A stretch of DNA of 64,000 nucleotides from Paramacrobiotus metropolitanus (lineage: Eukaryota; Tardigrada; Eutardigrada; Parachela; Macrobiotidae), in NCBI RefSeq assembly GCF_019649055.1, contig NW_026570309.1, positions 372,001-436,000 on the forward strand. The letters run 5' to 3'. Below, one piece after another: positions 1-9,399 of this stretch; the first letter of the stretch is position 1, and the number at the start of each line of letters is the position of its first letter. The notes beneath the pieces were generated by a model that did not search any database, had not been told where the DNA came from, and saw only the letters and a program-made list of their open reading frames with translations. A program made the translations under genes and the position numbers.

Positions 1-1718
1 AATGTCGGTCTGCTTCTTTGAAGTGTTGAGGGTCCATCCAGCCTTTAATCGACAGTTTTTTAATTTAGTTTGAAAGAGCAGTGTTCGTTTCATATAAAAA
101 ATAGGAAAACCAACATTTTAAAAAGCTCTGAATTTTTTACAAATTCTTTTAAAGAAATGGGTGGAGTTGGAGGATGTCCCGGAAACCCAAATTCAAATTT
201 GCTATTTCTCAATTCAAAATCGCCGTTATTCGACGACGTATTTTGTTGGTTTTCATGGTTGTAACTTTACTATTTCGGGTAAGGGAAATGTTTCTTGTTT
301 ATTTCCTCGTAAAAAACTATGACCTTTACTGGATTTATTCGGGGTAGAAGCGGTAACTACAAAACCCCACACATATGATTCTCGTGAAATCAGATGGCCG
401 TTGCTTTAATAATAAATTTCTCTCCGACGATTCAGAAACTGATAAGGCTTAAACGTGTTTCTATAAGAGCATTCATTTAGCTACATTCATCATCGAAATC
501 GGCTTATCTGATTGCACCCTGTTTTGCAGTAAAAAATTTTCCCTAAAATAAGCGAACAAAACTGACAAAAAACTTGCAGTTTTTCGAAATGCCACAAAAT
601 GCGGGAACTGCATAGCTCATTCAGAGCATGCACCATGCCAACAACTTTTTTTTTAAAAGCAGAAGATTTTCGCTACATAAATCAGCTGAAGAAGTTAAAA
701 TATTGCGCGCTGGAAAAACGTATCACCAGATTCAAAAGTTTGCGAGCTGGGACAAAATAAATTTCCACACGTTTTTAATTAACATCGTTATTAATGAGCA
801 TGTTTTAATTTTCTGAAATAAATTTCACCGTTTCTAGTAGCTAATTAAATTTTCTATCGAACGATTCTAACTAATTTACAATAGGACAAATGGTTCGCGA
901 GAAACAAACCACAACAGGAGACCGACATTTTGTGCGGCCACCCGGTAATTTCAGCATCCTGAAATAGCTTTACCTTACAGTAAACACGAAGCCGAACCGA
1001 TGACCCGCCTTTTCGTCGACGAAAATTCATTGATCGTCACTAAGACGAACATACGTATACGATGTCGACCCGTCACGAAGTCGACGTACCAACCTTATGT
1101 AAACCGCCTTAGCTTTCCTATGTTTCTTAGGTTTCCTTAGGTCTTCTTTATTTAGACAGTTTCTTAGATTTTTCCTTAGGCCATCCAGTTTTTTAATTAT
1201 TCTTAGATTGTCTTAGCCGTTGGCCTCGTGATCATCGACGTTTTGCTGCCGACCTCGGCGACCTCGTGGCTGTTGTCCTTGGTCGGCGGGAGTGTTAGTC
1301 GACATAATTTCGGCGGACCAAGTAAACCTTAACAGTTAGAAAAAACTTCTGATGTGTGCATTTTGCTCACTTAGTCGGTTTCAAAAAGTTACTTTCGATC
1401 CAAACGCTCGCGAGACAGCACAAATATCTGTGGTTCAATCCAGCGCGCTTTTTTAAAGAATGCTGTGCGATTATCGGTTTTGTCGTGCAGCCTATTCAGT
1501 ATCTTTTCAAGTTTTGTTTCCCCACAAAATCCTAGATATTCTTTTAAGGTATTGTATTTGTATAATAAATTCCGACATTACCAAGGCGTATTAAATTTTA
1601 ATGGCATTCAATCGTGCGTATTTATATAACCGCTACCGGCAGTCAAAGGAACTGTGCCAACTGCTGACCAAACATGGACAAGCTGGCACTATGGTAAGAG
1701 ATCTATAAAGGAGATAGG
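1..1718. other. Stretch without a supported gene
   Basis: Only short AT-rich open frames occur here, none with a convincing start, splice sites or protein-like composition. Around 1115-1185 there is a degenerate run of TTTCCTTAGG-like units. The last eight bases, GAGATAGG, are the left target duplication of the MITE that follows. Confidence 0.6.
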
Positions 1719-2339
1719 TAGTGTTGGGTAGTAAAAGTCCTTGCCAATATACTTATTTTTACTATCTGCTTTTGGAAGTTTACTTATTTTTACTTACTAT
1801 TTAAAATTTCTCGGGACTTTTACTTACTTTTACTTACTATTTCAATTTTTCCAAGGACATTTACTTACTAAATTAAAGTAAATTTACTAAATAAATGTAA
1901 TTAGGACTGAAAGTGTCGAACTGCGTTAGTTTCAAAGCGCTGAAAAGTACTGAAAACGGCGCAGAAAATTTTCTTATGCATTAATAGAGCTATACAGCGA
2001 TGCAGGCGCATACTGAAAAGTAAATACTGCTGCTTTTTAGGGCGGTAGGCTGTCAGCCAACTACTGCGCACACTCACTTTACCTGCGAGAGGCGGCGGCT
2101 AACACGCCAATTTTACATAACGCTTGATAAAACGAATTAGTAAATAATTTAGTAAATGATTTTTATTTAGTCAACGCTAAACCTTAATATTTACTTACTT
2201 TTTACTATTCCGGCAGCACATTTACTTACTTTTACTTATTTTGTTTCCAAAACCTTACTATTTACTAGACTTTTAATATTAGGCGGACTTTTACTAAGTA
2301 AATGGCCGTTATTTAATTTTATTTAGTAGCACAACACTA
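1719..2339. mobile_element. Non-autonomous hAT-type MITE
   Basis: A 621-bp element is flanked by a perfect 8-bp direct repeat, GAGATAGG, at 1711-1718 and 2340-2347. Its ends form imperfect terminal inverted repeats: the left end reads TAGTGTTGGGTAGTAAAA and the reverse complement of the right end reads TAGTGTTGTGCTACTAAA. An 8-bp duplication with (C/T)AGTGTTG termini is typical of hAT transposons. The interior is made of degenerate TTACTTAC and TTTTACTTAC runs and holds no transposase, so the element would need an autonomous relative to move. Confidence 0.85.
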
Positions 2340-2510
2340 GAGATAGGCTTAGCAAAAAATCCATTAAAAGATGTTTTACTCTTAATGTTCACATCGCAGA
2401 AGTTGCATCTGCTACGAGTAGTACGTAAATCACAGAATAAAGCAAGTCCACAGTCCATGGCGGGGAAGAGAACACGTCTGTACCAGAGTTCGGATGGTTT
2501 CTTTTGCCCT

Positions 2511-2642
2511 TCACTTGTTATACGTCGAGTAATAATCCGTGGTAAAATAACCATCTCTGAGGTTCCGGGGGGCGACGTATGTTATAGGAGCAATACTTTC
2601 TCCGCCCTGAGACTGATTGTTCTTTGTGATTAAATGGGCCAT
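2511..2642 (-). CDS. RDGY-family small peptide, copy 1 (43 aa)
   Basis: I recognise no described family. The peptide starts MAHLIT and ends RDGYFTTDYYSTYNK followed by TGA. There is no signal peptide or membrane segment; half of the last 14 residues are Tyr, Thr or Asp. I chose the ATG at 2642 because it begins ATGGCC like most other copies and lies about 150 nt downstream of a TATA-like box. The frame stays open upstream to 2936, but that part is promoter sequence read as codons. This copy is on the minus strand, unlike most of its relatives. Confidence 0.75.
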   Translation of the reverse strand: MAHLITKNNQSQGGESIAPITYVAPRNLRDGYFTTDYYSTYNK

Positions 2643-2787
2643 CTTGTTACAGCTGTTATACGGTTGTAACCCAAAATTAAAGAACGCCGAATCAGCGTTG
2701 AAAAGCCAGAAACTAATTTTTGTTGGGATTCTATTAGTATCGTAGTAATCCAAATTTTGAATGAAATTTTCTCGCTGGGCTTCAGCA

Positions 2788-2942
2788 ATATATACCGTAC
2801 CTGCAGTAGCGTCAATGTATTTTGCCATTGACAAACAGCTTGAGGCCGGTCTTGTCGGCAGACCCTTTACAAAGTTGCGGTAGACAATAAAAGTTTTATT
2901 ACAGCATATCCTATCCGTTATCTGATTGTCATTCATCCATTG
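2788..2942 (-). promoter_or_regulatory. Shared GATA-box/TATA promoter of peptide copy 1
   Basis: On the minus strand GACAATCAGATAACGG lies at about 2918-2933, followed by GATAGGAT. A TATATAT stretch lies near 2792, about 150 nt before the ATG at 2642. Order and spacing match the promoters of the plus-strand copies. The AGATAA core fits a GATA-factor site; that role is inferred. Confidence 0.65.
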
Positions 2943-3412
2943 ATAATTAGTGAATGAAACTGCTCATGACGCTGTTACTTCGCCATTTAGGTTGCTGCTG
3001 ACTTCACTGTAGGACGTAACTCATGCGACACTGAGGTTGGATGACCGCACTCAGTTTGCTAAGCGAACACGTGGTGACCTTGGTTGCGGTACCCCTTTGA
3101 TCGGTTACAGACGTTGAAGCCCCAGTGCGCGGGTTCATTGTTATATGTCCTCGACATCCATTATCGCGCCACCGTCAAGTAGGTACAAGGTACTTAGGCC
3201 TCGCAAAAGGCCAAGATAAATGTGTGCTCTTTTTTTGGCGCGTTTGATGAAGTGCAATCCTCCTATAATTCCACATGATTACTGCACTGCAAGAAAGTGC
3301 AACCAGTGAGGAATCAGTTAGTGGTCTAGGAAATGGCCGTGCACCTCGGCCACATCAAAAACTCATACAACGTAACTACATATATGATTCGCCAACATGA
3401 AGTAAGCATTAT

Positions 3413-3640
3413 TTTGTACGTTAAGTGCGGCCAAATGGTGACGTTTTGAGATGTGAAAACAACATTGTCAAGACAAAGCGTCGTCTTCATTCTGATGCGG
3501 TCTGAGTGACAACCATATTACGGCAAGGATCTGCAATCAAATAGGCACTTAATTTTAAGTCGCAATCTTGTGCAAATTGTTACTCGTAGCCCGAAGGTTA
3601 TCGTGCGCCAGACTTTGAGTCGACTGATATAAGCAGTCTG
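3413..3640 (+). promoter_or_regulatory. Promoter of peptide copy 2
   Basis: This region aligns with those before copies 5 and 9: a shared CAAAGCGTCGTC block near 3474, a diverged GACAA..ATTACGGCAAGG box near 3512, an AAGACTTTGAGTCG block, and a TATA element GATATAAGCAG at 3625-3635. The ATG follows 145 nt after the TATA box, leaving a 5' UTR of about 115 nt. Confidence 0.7.
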
Positions 3641-3779
3641 CAGTACAATCCCAGTCACCTCCAGTCGAATGAAAAGTTTCATTTCACCTGCTCATCGCAA
3701 AGTTACTGCCCGCACCGCCGTAATACTTTTTTTCCTGCTGTAAGAAGTGTTGGTTTTCCTGCACCCCGGGTTTAGCGCT

Positions 3780-3914
3780 ATGGCCAACATCTTTGCAACC
3801 CCCGGCAAGACGCTCGAAAATGCCGATAAGAACCGCGGTGTCATTGGCACTTCTATGGGCAATCCTCGAGATGGATACTACACCGCGGATTACTATTCCA
3901 CTTACAACAAATAG
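3780..3914 (+). CDS. RDGY-family small peptide, copy 2 (44 aa)
   Basis: The reading frame starts MANIFATPGK and ends RDGYYTADYYSTYNK, then TAG. It belongs to the YYTAD subgroup with copies 5, 8 and 9, which share the MAN-FAT type N terminus, promoter and 3' UTR. The N-terminal half varies freely between copies, whereas the last 15 residues are nearly fixed, which suggests the C terminus is the working part. No signal peptide or transmembrane segment is visible. A polyadenylation signal AATAAA lies at about 4105. Function is unknown. Confidence 0.8.
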   Translation: MANIFATPGKTLENADKNRGVIGTSMGNPRDGYYTADYYSTYNK

Positions 3915-5302
3915 ATTGTCAAGATTTAAATAATTACATAACTACTACATGACTGTTGTTTTTCGTTTTTGTGGTGGTTTTTTTTGGCGCCCAGCTCGGA
4001 CTCTGTTACGTCATGATCTCATTGTGTGATCTCCATGTTTTCGTATCCTGCTTATGGAAAGCTAATGTTGTAATAAGATCGTTGTTTAAGATAATTTTAT
4101 TAGTAATAAAAAGACAATCAGGATACTCTTCCGGTATTTTCACATGAAAAACCCGTTTAATATGAACCAGAACGTGGTTTTAACGAATATACTGCGTCAA
4201 AAAGCGCTTCCCTGTTGGAAGATGGTGCTGACGATTCATGCGCACCGGATGTTACCCTTTTGCACAATCTTTACTGATTTTGTTATTCAATTTTTAAACC
4301 GCTGACAAACGCGATCTCCGTTTTTTACTATCTCGTATCATTTCTAATAGCTGATGAAACTTTAGTAAGACATAGATGTTTTAGGGAACTGGTTAGCAAT
4401 CAAATGATAGAAGTTATAATCGAAAGAATATTTAAACTATCCGGAGCCGATAATAAGCCTTAGGCGGGTATTTGCAGGGGTTCTGTACAGATACACTGTA
4501 TTCGGCACATCCGCATCCTTCATCGCATTTCCGCGGAAAGAAATTCTGCCGCGACGGTCTCCAAGGTTTGCAGTGCGGGAAGCTGTCCCGCCTGACCAAT
4601 CATCTCCTCCCAGGTTTTATTAGAACCCAAGCACCCTACCAAACTTACCTTAGCAAGGACCACCGCTTCACCCGAGCTTGCCTTTTTTTTGATAAAATGC
4701 TTATGTATATACATGTATTAGAATGAAACCGGGTGTGCGCTTGTGTACAAATGCGCTGCTCGGAAATCGTATCGTTTTGAAAAAAAGTACCTCACTATGC
4801 CGTGTGCGAACATGCCTGTAAAAATTTGCTTCAACAATGCGATTATAATATCTCTAATTAATCAGTAAAGGTCACAAGTAAGATATGTTTGATTACCGTA
4901 TTAATATGTACAAATACGTGTTTCGCACTAATGATTGCCGTATTAATATGTACAAATAAAGTGCGCAGACGTGTTTCGCACTAATGAAAACGCACGTGTG
5001 CATTTATGTCTTCCAAAAACAAAGTACTTGTGCACAAATCAGCAAAAGTTGTTGCAAAAAATGCTGCCTGGGCTTTTGTGAGCTTTTAGCGGTCGACGCA
5101 GCATAGCAAAACAGCGTAGCACTAGACAGCGTAAACGCGTAAATACGTACCTTCATAAATCATAAGAGGCAATATCCTTGTTCACGATACACGAGAAACA
5201 ACGTAATTACTTGCATCAAGATCACTGGAGGAGCGCAACATTCATTCAAGATCAATTATTTTAAGTGCTTACAACCGTATAGCCACAAGGGAAAGGCTGT
5301 AT
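3915..5302. other. 3' UTR of copy 2 and a stretch without a gene
   Basis: The first 200 bases resemble the 3' UTRs of copies 5 and 8, including a GATCTC..GTGATCTCC block and AATAAA near 4105. From 4150 to 5300 I see only short random frames. A roughly 50-bp direct repeat containing GTATTAATATGTACAAATA occurs twice between 4890 and 4990. Confidence 0.5.
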
Positions 5303-5336
5303 GCATCGCGCGATGGACACGAGATGGCTCCAGGTA
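5303..5336 (+). repeat. Conserved upstream block, copy 1 of 6
   Basis: This reads CGCG.TGGACACGAGATGGCTCCAG and then GTAGGTGAG, resembling an exon end followed by a splice donor. It lies about 95 bp upstream of the GATA-type box of peptide copy 3, the same spacing as for copies 4 and 6. Confidence 0.5.
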
Positions 5337-5426
5337 GGTGAGCTGATAGTATTATTATTTGTAAAACTGCAGCATCAACCGTAAAAAGCAGAAAAACAAC
5401 GACGTCATGGTACGCCGTCTCTATGA

Positions 5427-5570
5427 GTGGCAATCAGGTAACGGAAAGGATCTACCATAATTAAATACTTAACGTCTACTACAATTTTGCAAATTATTTG
5501 GTTTTTGACAAACGTGGCCGGAAGGTGCAAGTTGAAGATAAAACACCTTGCCGCTTCTGTATACTGTATA
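5427..5570 (+). promoter_or_regulatory. Promoter of peptide copy 3
   Basis: A diverged box GGCAATCAGGTAACGG with AAAGGATCT lies at 5427-5453, followed at the usual distance by a TATA-like GTATAATAC near 5565. A CRE-like ACGACGTCATGG precedes it at about 5399. The AGATAA core has become AGGTAA here, so the GATA site may be weaker. Confidence 0.55.
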
Positions 5571-5747
5571 ATACGACCTAGGAAGGAGTTTTCATTCACA
5601 ACTTAAAGTATTAAACCCACACTTACTGCAAGCGTAACTCAGCTTGACTTTCTGGTTTTCTTGTAGCTAACTGAACAACGCGAATAGCATCTTCGCTTTA
5701 AAACTGCAGGCTGCCTTCTTTGCGATTCTTTACTTATGTGCAACACT

Positions 5748-5972
5748 ATGGCTCGTTTTATGGGAGTTTCAGTGGACAGTCTGGAAGGCTCAAGCCAATT
5801 TCCTGGATTCGGCTCGCCACGGGGCAGCCTCAGAGACGGATATTTTACTACAGACTATTATTCGACATACAACAAGTGCAGCGTGAAAAATTCTACCCTC
5901 CCTCGGATTCTCGGCATCTGTATTGCAGCTTCTGGGACCTTATCACGTGATTTTGTTAGCCGTAGCAGTTGA
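5748..5972 (+). CDS. RDGY-family peptide, copy 3, with C-terminal extension (74 aa)
   Basis: The start is MARFMGVSVD and the family signature RDGYFTTDYYSTYNK is intact. The stop codon found directly after YNK in most other copies is replaced here by TGC, so translation runs about 30 residues further to a stop at 5972. Copy 6, its closest relative, has TAA at that place. The extension has no recognisable motif and has lower-complexity, UTR-like composition, so it is probably read-through of former 3' UTR. Whether the protein is made and stable cannot be told from sequence. Confidence 0.6.
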   Translation: MARFMGVSVDSLEGSSQFPGFGSPRGSLRDGYFTTDYYSTYNKCSVKNSTLPRILGICIAASGTLSRDFVSRSS

Positions 5973-6884
5973 CTTCTCTATTTCAGTTATTTGTTAAAAG
6001 GTCGTTTTACGAAATTTTCTCAAACCAGATCTCTTTTGCGGATCTCACACCCGACTTACTGTAGAAGTGATTTTAAAAATAAACGTGCATTTGTTTGGTT
6101 CTTTGGATTACTACCGAATAAAAAGAAAAAATGGATGCGTCATTGATAACTTGTTTTCGAAAGGCTGCAGTAGAAAAATATACCGTACTCTCGTATTAAC
6201 GAAGGTTTGTTGGAAATATTCTACACGGTAAAATCGGAAACCGGTCAATAAAACGACCATACCGCTAAATCATGTTGTTGCAGTTCCTTAGTTCGTCAAC
6301 TAACTGTATGGAGTATTAAGAAGCGTGTTTTGGGTCACTGGACCTTTGAAAAGGGTAAAACGTGCCTGGACTTCGTTTTTCAAAACAGTTTTGAAAAAAA
6401 AACGTAAAGAAATTCGTAATTCTTGAAACAGGAAGTACAGTCGCCTTCAAGGTGGTAGCACTGATAGCGATAGTTTTATGCCTACGGGTGGATATGCGTC
6501 AACAATGTTTTGAAGTTCAGCTTATGCTTATGGGACAGGAAAATTTGTAAATCGTGGTATACAAAACTTTAGGATCAAGATTTGTATATTTTGGTGACCT
6601 CTGGCAAAAAACACACACCGGAAAAAATGCAAAAACTGATTGAATTAGTACAATAAAACATTATAACAATAATATCTCATGAATACTGAAAAATGGTTGA
6701 TTTAAGCAATGTAGGAACTGCTTGCAAGGATGGGGCTTCCTTGTTACGGATATTAAAACTATATAGTACATACCTGCAACCTTTGAAGTTCTAACTGACG
6801 GCATGATTGTCGTGTTGCCGCGGTTTCTGTCGGCGTACAATTTTATGTAAGTACGTAAGTGCAACCTTATTGTTAAGGCAGCGA

Positions 6885-6916
6885 GTGTCGTGCGTAAGAC
6901 ACGAGATGGTTTCAGG
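6885..6916 (+). repeat. Conserved upstream block, copy 2 of 6 (diverged)
   Basis: It reads CGTAAGACACGAGATGGT then TTCAGG. It lies about 95 bp before the GATA-type box of peptide copy 4, as in copies 3 and 6. Confidence 0.4.
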
Positions 6917-7008
6917 CGATTTTCCATGCAAGTACGATACAGTACGGAAATAGTGCGTGGAGACTAACAAAACGAAGCAACGCATGCTGCGGTAGCAAAA
7001 TCTCAAGA

Positions 7009-7170
7009 GTGACAATCAGATAAGAATAAGGAAACTAATTTCATACAGTCATTGCTTTACGAAAGCAAATTTATGAAAGTCAACTTTAGTCAATTGTTCT
7101 TTTAGCCTCAAGGTTCAGTCTGGCTTGCGAACGCTAAACATTAGAATATAAGGCACGTGCGTATATATAT
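7009..7170 (+). promoter_or_regulatory. Promoter of peptide copy 4
   Basis: GTGACAATCAGATAAG at 7009-7024 is followed by a TATATATATT box at about 7163. The ATG of copy 4 lies 126 nt beyond the TATA box. Confidence 0.65.
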
Positions 7171-7295
7171 TTTAGCCTCAAACTTCGCGATTTGTGCAAA
7201 ACTTCTATTTATTTTTTCAAAACACGGAGGAGCAGTTATACCTTGATTGCGTTGACCTTTTTGTACTCAGTGTTAACGTAATTTCCTTCTATAAA

Positions 7296-7442
7296 ATGAA
7301 TAACCATTTTGAAATTGACAGCGTATGGAGTTATTTCAGCAAATCCGGACAGACTTCTTCGAGTGCCGCTTTCCCTCGTGGTAGCATCAATTTCAGGGAT
7401 GGGTATTTCACAACCGATTATTATTCCACTTACAGTAAATAA
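7296..7442 (+). CDS. RDGY-family small peptide, copy 4 (48 aa)
   Basis: The frame begins MNNHFEIDSV and ends RDGYFTTDYYSTYSK then TAA; the penultimate Asn is replaced by Ser. The N terminus differs from all other copies and has no ATGGCC start. The ATG at 7296 was chosen over an upstream frame opening at 7194 because only it lies downstream of the TATA box with the family's spacing. No signal peptide is seen. Confidence 0.7.
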   Translation: MNNHFEIDSVWSYFSKSGQTSSSAAFPRGSINFRDGYFTTDYYSTYSK

Positions 7443-7573
7443 CCGGATTCGAAAGGTCATCACTGCATTGTATGAAGTTCGTATGAAGTTATTTACAGAG
7501 CAAGCCAGAAGGTTACGATAGTGATAATAACGCTATGCATTATCTGTACGGTAAGCGGTTTGTGTAAGTCTAC

Positions 7574-7954
7574 TGTCAGAGACCGCTCACTCGAGGCGGT
7601 AGACACCTCTTGTGGCTTGCTCTGTCGCCCGCCCGCACATGGCCACGCCATTCGTGCCGCTATATTACGCTGCTCACTCAGCGTATACTTTGTCTACGCT
7701 GACCAATCAGCGCATTTCTGCACTCTTGGGGGCGTAGCCCAGCGCTTACGAGCGATTCTATGCTTTGCGGCATCAGCTGTTGCATACCTGCAGCACGCTG
7801 AATCATTATCACGATTTCTTACGAGCTCGCTGGCAGCTACTTTCCACAGCTTAGACCGCATTGGTTTTCTGTGTTTGTTTGTGGTTGCTTTATTGATTCA
7901 CAATAAAGGGTTTTGCCCCATTTTCCTTGCTCTGCTTCCGTGTCATATCTGACA
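7574..7954 (+). mobile_element. Solo LTR of an LTR retrotransposon
   Basis: A 381-bp unit starts TGTCAGAG and ends ATATCTGACA, the usual TG..CA limits. It is flanked by the 4-bp direct repeat CTAC at 7570-7573 and 7955-7958. An AATAAA signal followed by GGG lies near 7902, as expected for the R region. No internal retrotransposon genes are adjacent, so it is a recombination remnant. Confidence 0.75.
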
Positions 7955-8659
7955 CTACAGATATTGCTTTTGACACTAATAACTTGATTCATTTTCACGA
8001 CATGCTTTAGAAGGAAAGGTTACTGAAATCCTGTACTGCACTTTCATTACCGAACAGCTAATTTCTAAAACAGGTTTCTTGTAGCGGATTTCCCGTACAA
8101 CTCGGCAACCGAAATAAACAAAATTACACTCAGCACTACGGTATACTACCTTTCGTGTTAGATTATTTGCTCAAGGAAAGGTTGGCTGGCTGCTTAAAAG
8201 CCCAGGGGTTACGGAAAACCGTATTCTGAAGTTAATATAAGAGTCCTTCAAAGTGAAGCACCTACCGCCACCAAGGGGCGGCATTTAACTTAAAGGTGCA
8301 AGCGTTAAACACGTATACAAGATCGCACTTACGAGGGCATGATATCAAGTACATTGTGCATTTGTGATCTACTAATTGCTATCAACCACTGATATCTCCT
8401 CCTCGGCATCCACTTACCATGTACACCTAAAGAAGGTACATGTATATTAAATACTATTATACAGTACATATCGCGCAGGTGACCAGGATATTAAAACGTG
8501 GGCTCTAGAATTGGCGCATATACAGTAACGGAGTGCAATCATAGTATGACGCTGTTTGTTTGTTGACAATAGTACGCGTCTAGCAACGAATCAGTTTGTG
8601 GTCCACCCAGCGCCAGGCAGATCCAAACTGTAATGCCCGGTTTGTCAGCATAAGGTTAG

Positions 8660-8890
8660 CATTTATTCTGTACGTCAACTACGGCAACACCGTGACGTCA
8701 TGAAACGTAAAAATAACGCTGTCAAACAAAGCGTCGTCGTCATTCTGATGCGGTCTGAGTGACAATCAGATAACGGCAAGGATCTACGGTCCATTAGACA
8801 CTTAATTTCAAGCCGCAATTTTGTTGCAAATTGTTATTTGTAGCCCGCAGGTGCTGGTGCACAAGACTTTGGGTCGGCTGATATAAGCAG
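8660..8890 (+). promoter_or_regulatory. Promoter of peptide copy 5
   Basis: This is the clearest example of the shared promoter: a CRE-like GTGACGTCATG near 8693, CAAAGCGTCGTCGTCATT near 8725, GACAATCAGATAACGG near 8761 followed by CAAGGATCT, AAGACTTTGGGTCGG, and a TATA element GATATAAGCAG at 8880-8890. It aligns along most of its length with the regions before copies 2 and 9. Confidence 0.75.
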
Positions 8891-9056
8891 TCGACAGAAC
8901 TGTTCCAGTCACCTCCATTCGACTGAACAGTTGTGTTTAAACCTGCTCAACGCAAAGTTTTTGCCTGTATCTGTAACGTCGTTTACATATATTGTACTAC
9001 TGCTGTTAGGAGTGTTCGTTTCGTCATACTACTCGCAGGCTTGAAATATTCGCACT

Positions 9057-9197
9057 ATGGCCAATACCTTTCCAGCGACATGCAAGCCGGGTTATGTCGA
9101 AAATTCCGGTCAGAGCTCCGGTGTCATTGGCGCTACACCAGGGAATCTTCGAGATGGATACTACACCGCGGATTATTATTCTACTTACAACAAATAG
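9057..9197 (+). CDS. RDGY-family small peptide, copy 5 (46 aa)
   Basis: The frame starts MANTFPATCK and ends RDGYYTADYYSTYNK then TAG. It is in the YYTAD subgroup. The 3' UTR shares a GATCTCGTTATGTGATCTCC block with copy 2 and ends with AATAAA at about 9389. One Cys at residue 9 is also seen at a similar place in copy 9. There is no signal peptide. Of all copies this one has the most complete promoter, start, stop and polyadenylation set, so it is the best reference member. Confidence 0.8.
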   Translation: MANTFPATCKPGYVENSGQSSGVIGATPGNLRDGYYTADYYSTYNK

Positions 9198-9399
9198 ATT
9201 GTACAGATTCAGTTAATAATAAAACTATTGTGTGTTCTATTTTTTCGTTTTTGTAGTGACTTCTGTCACCATAACTCGGACTCTGTCGCGATATGATCTC
9301 GTTATGTGATCTCCACGTTTTTGTTTCCAGCTTTTGTCAGGAGAATGTTACTGTTAGATTGTTTCTTCAGATATTAAAATTTACTGTCAATAAAATGCT

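Noticed and set aside
2511-2936. 141-codon minus-strand frame containing RDGY copy 1
   Set aside because: The first 98 codons are the shared promoter and 5' UTR read as protein (it even starts on the GACAATCAGATAACGG box); only the last 43 codons match the family.
7521-7952. 143-codon open frame
   Set aside because: It lies inside the solo LTR with TG..CA ends and target duplication; no protein motif.
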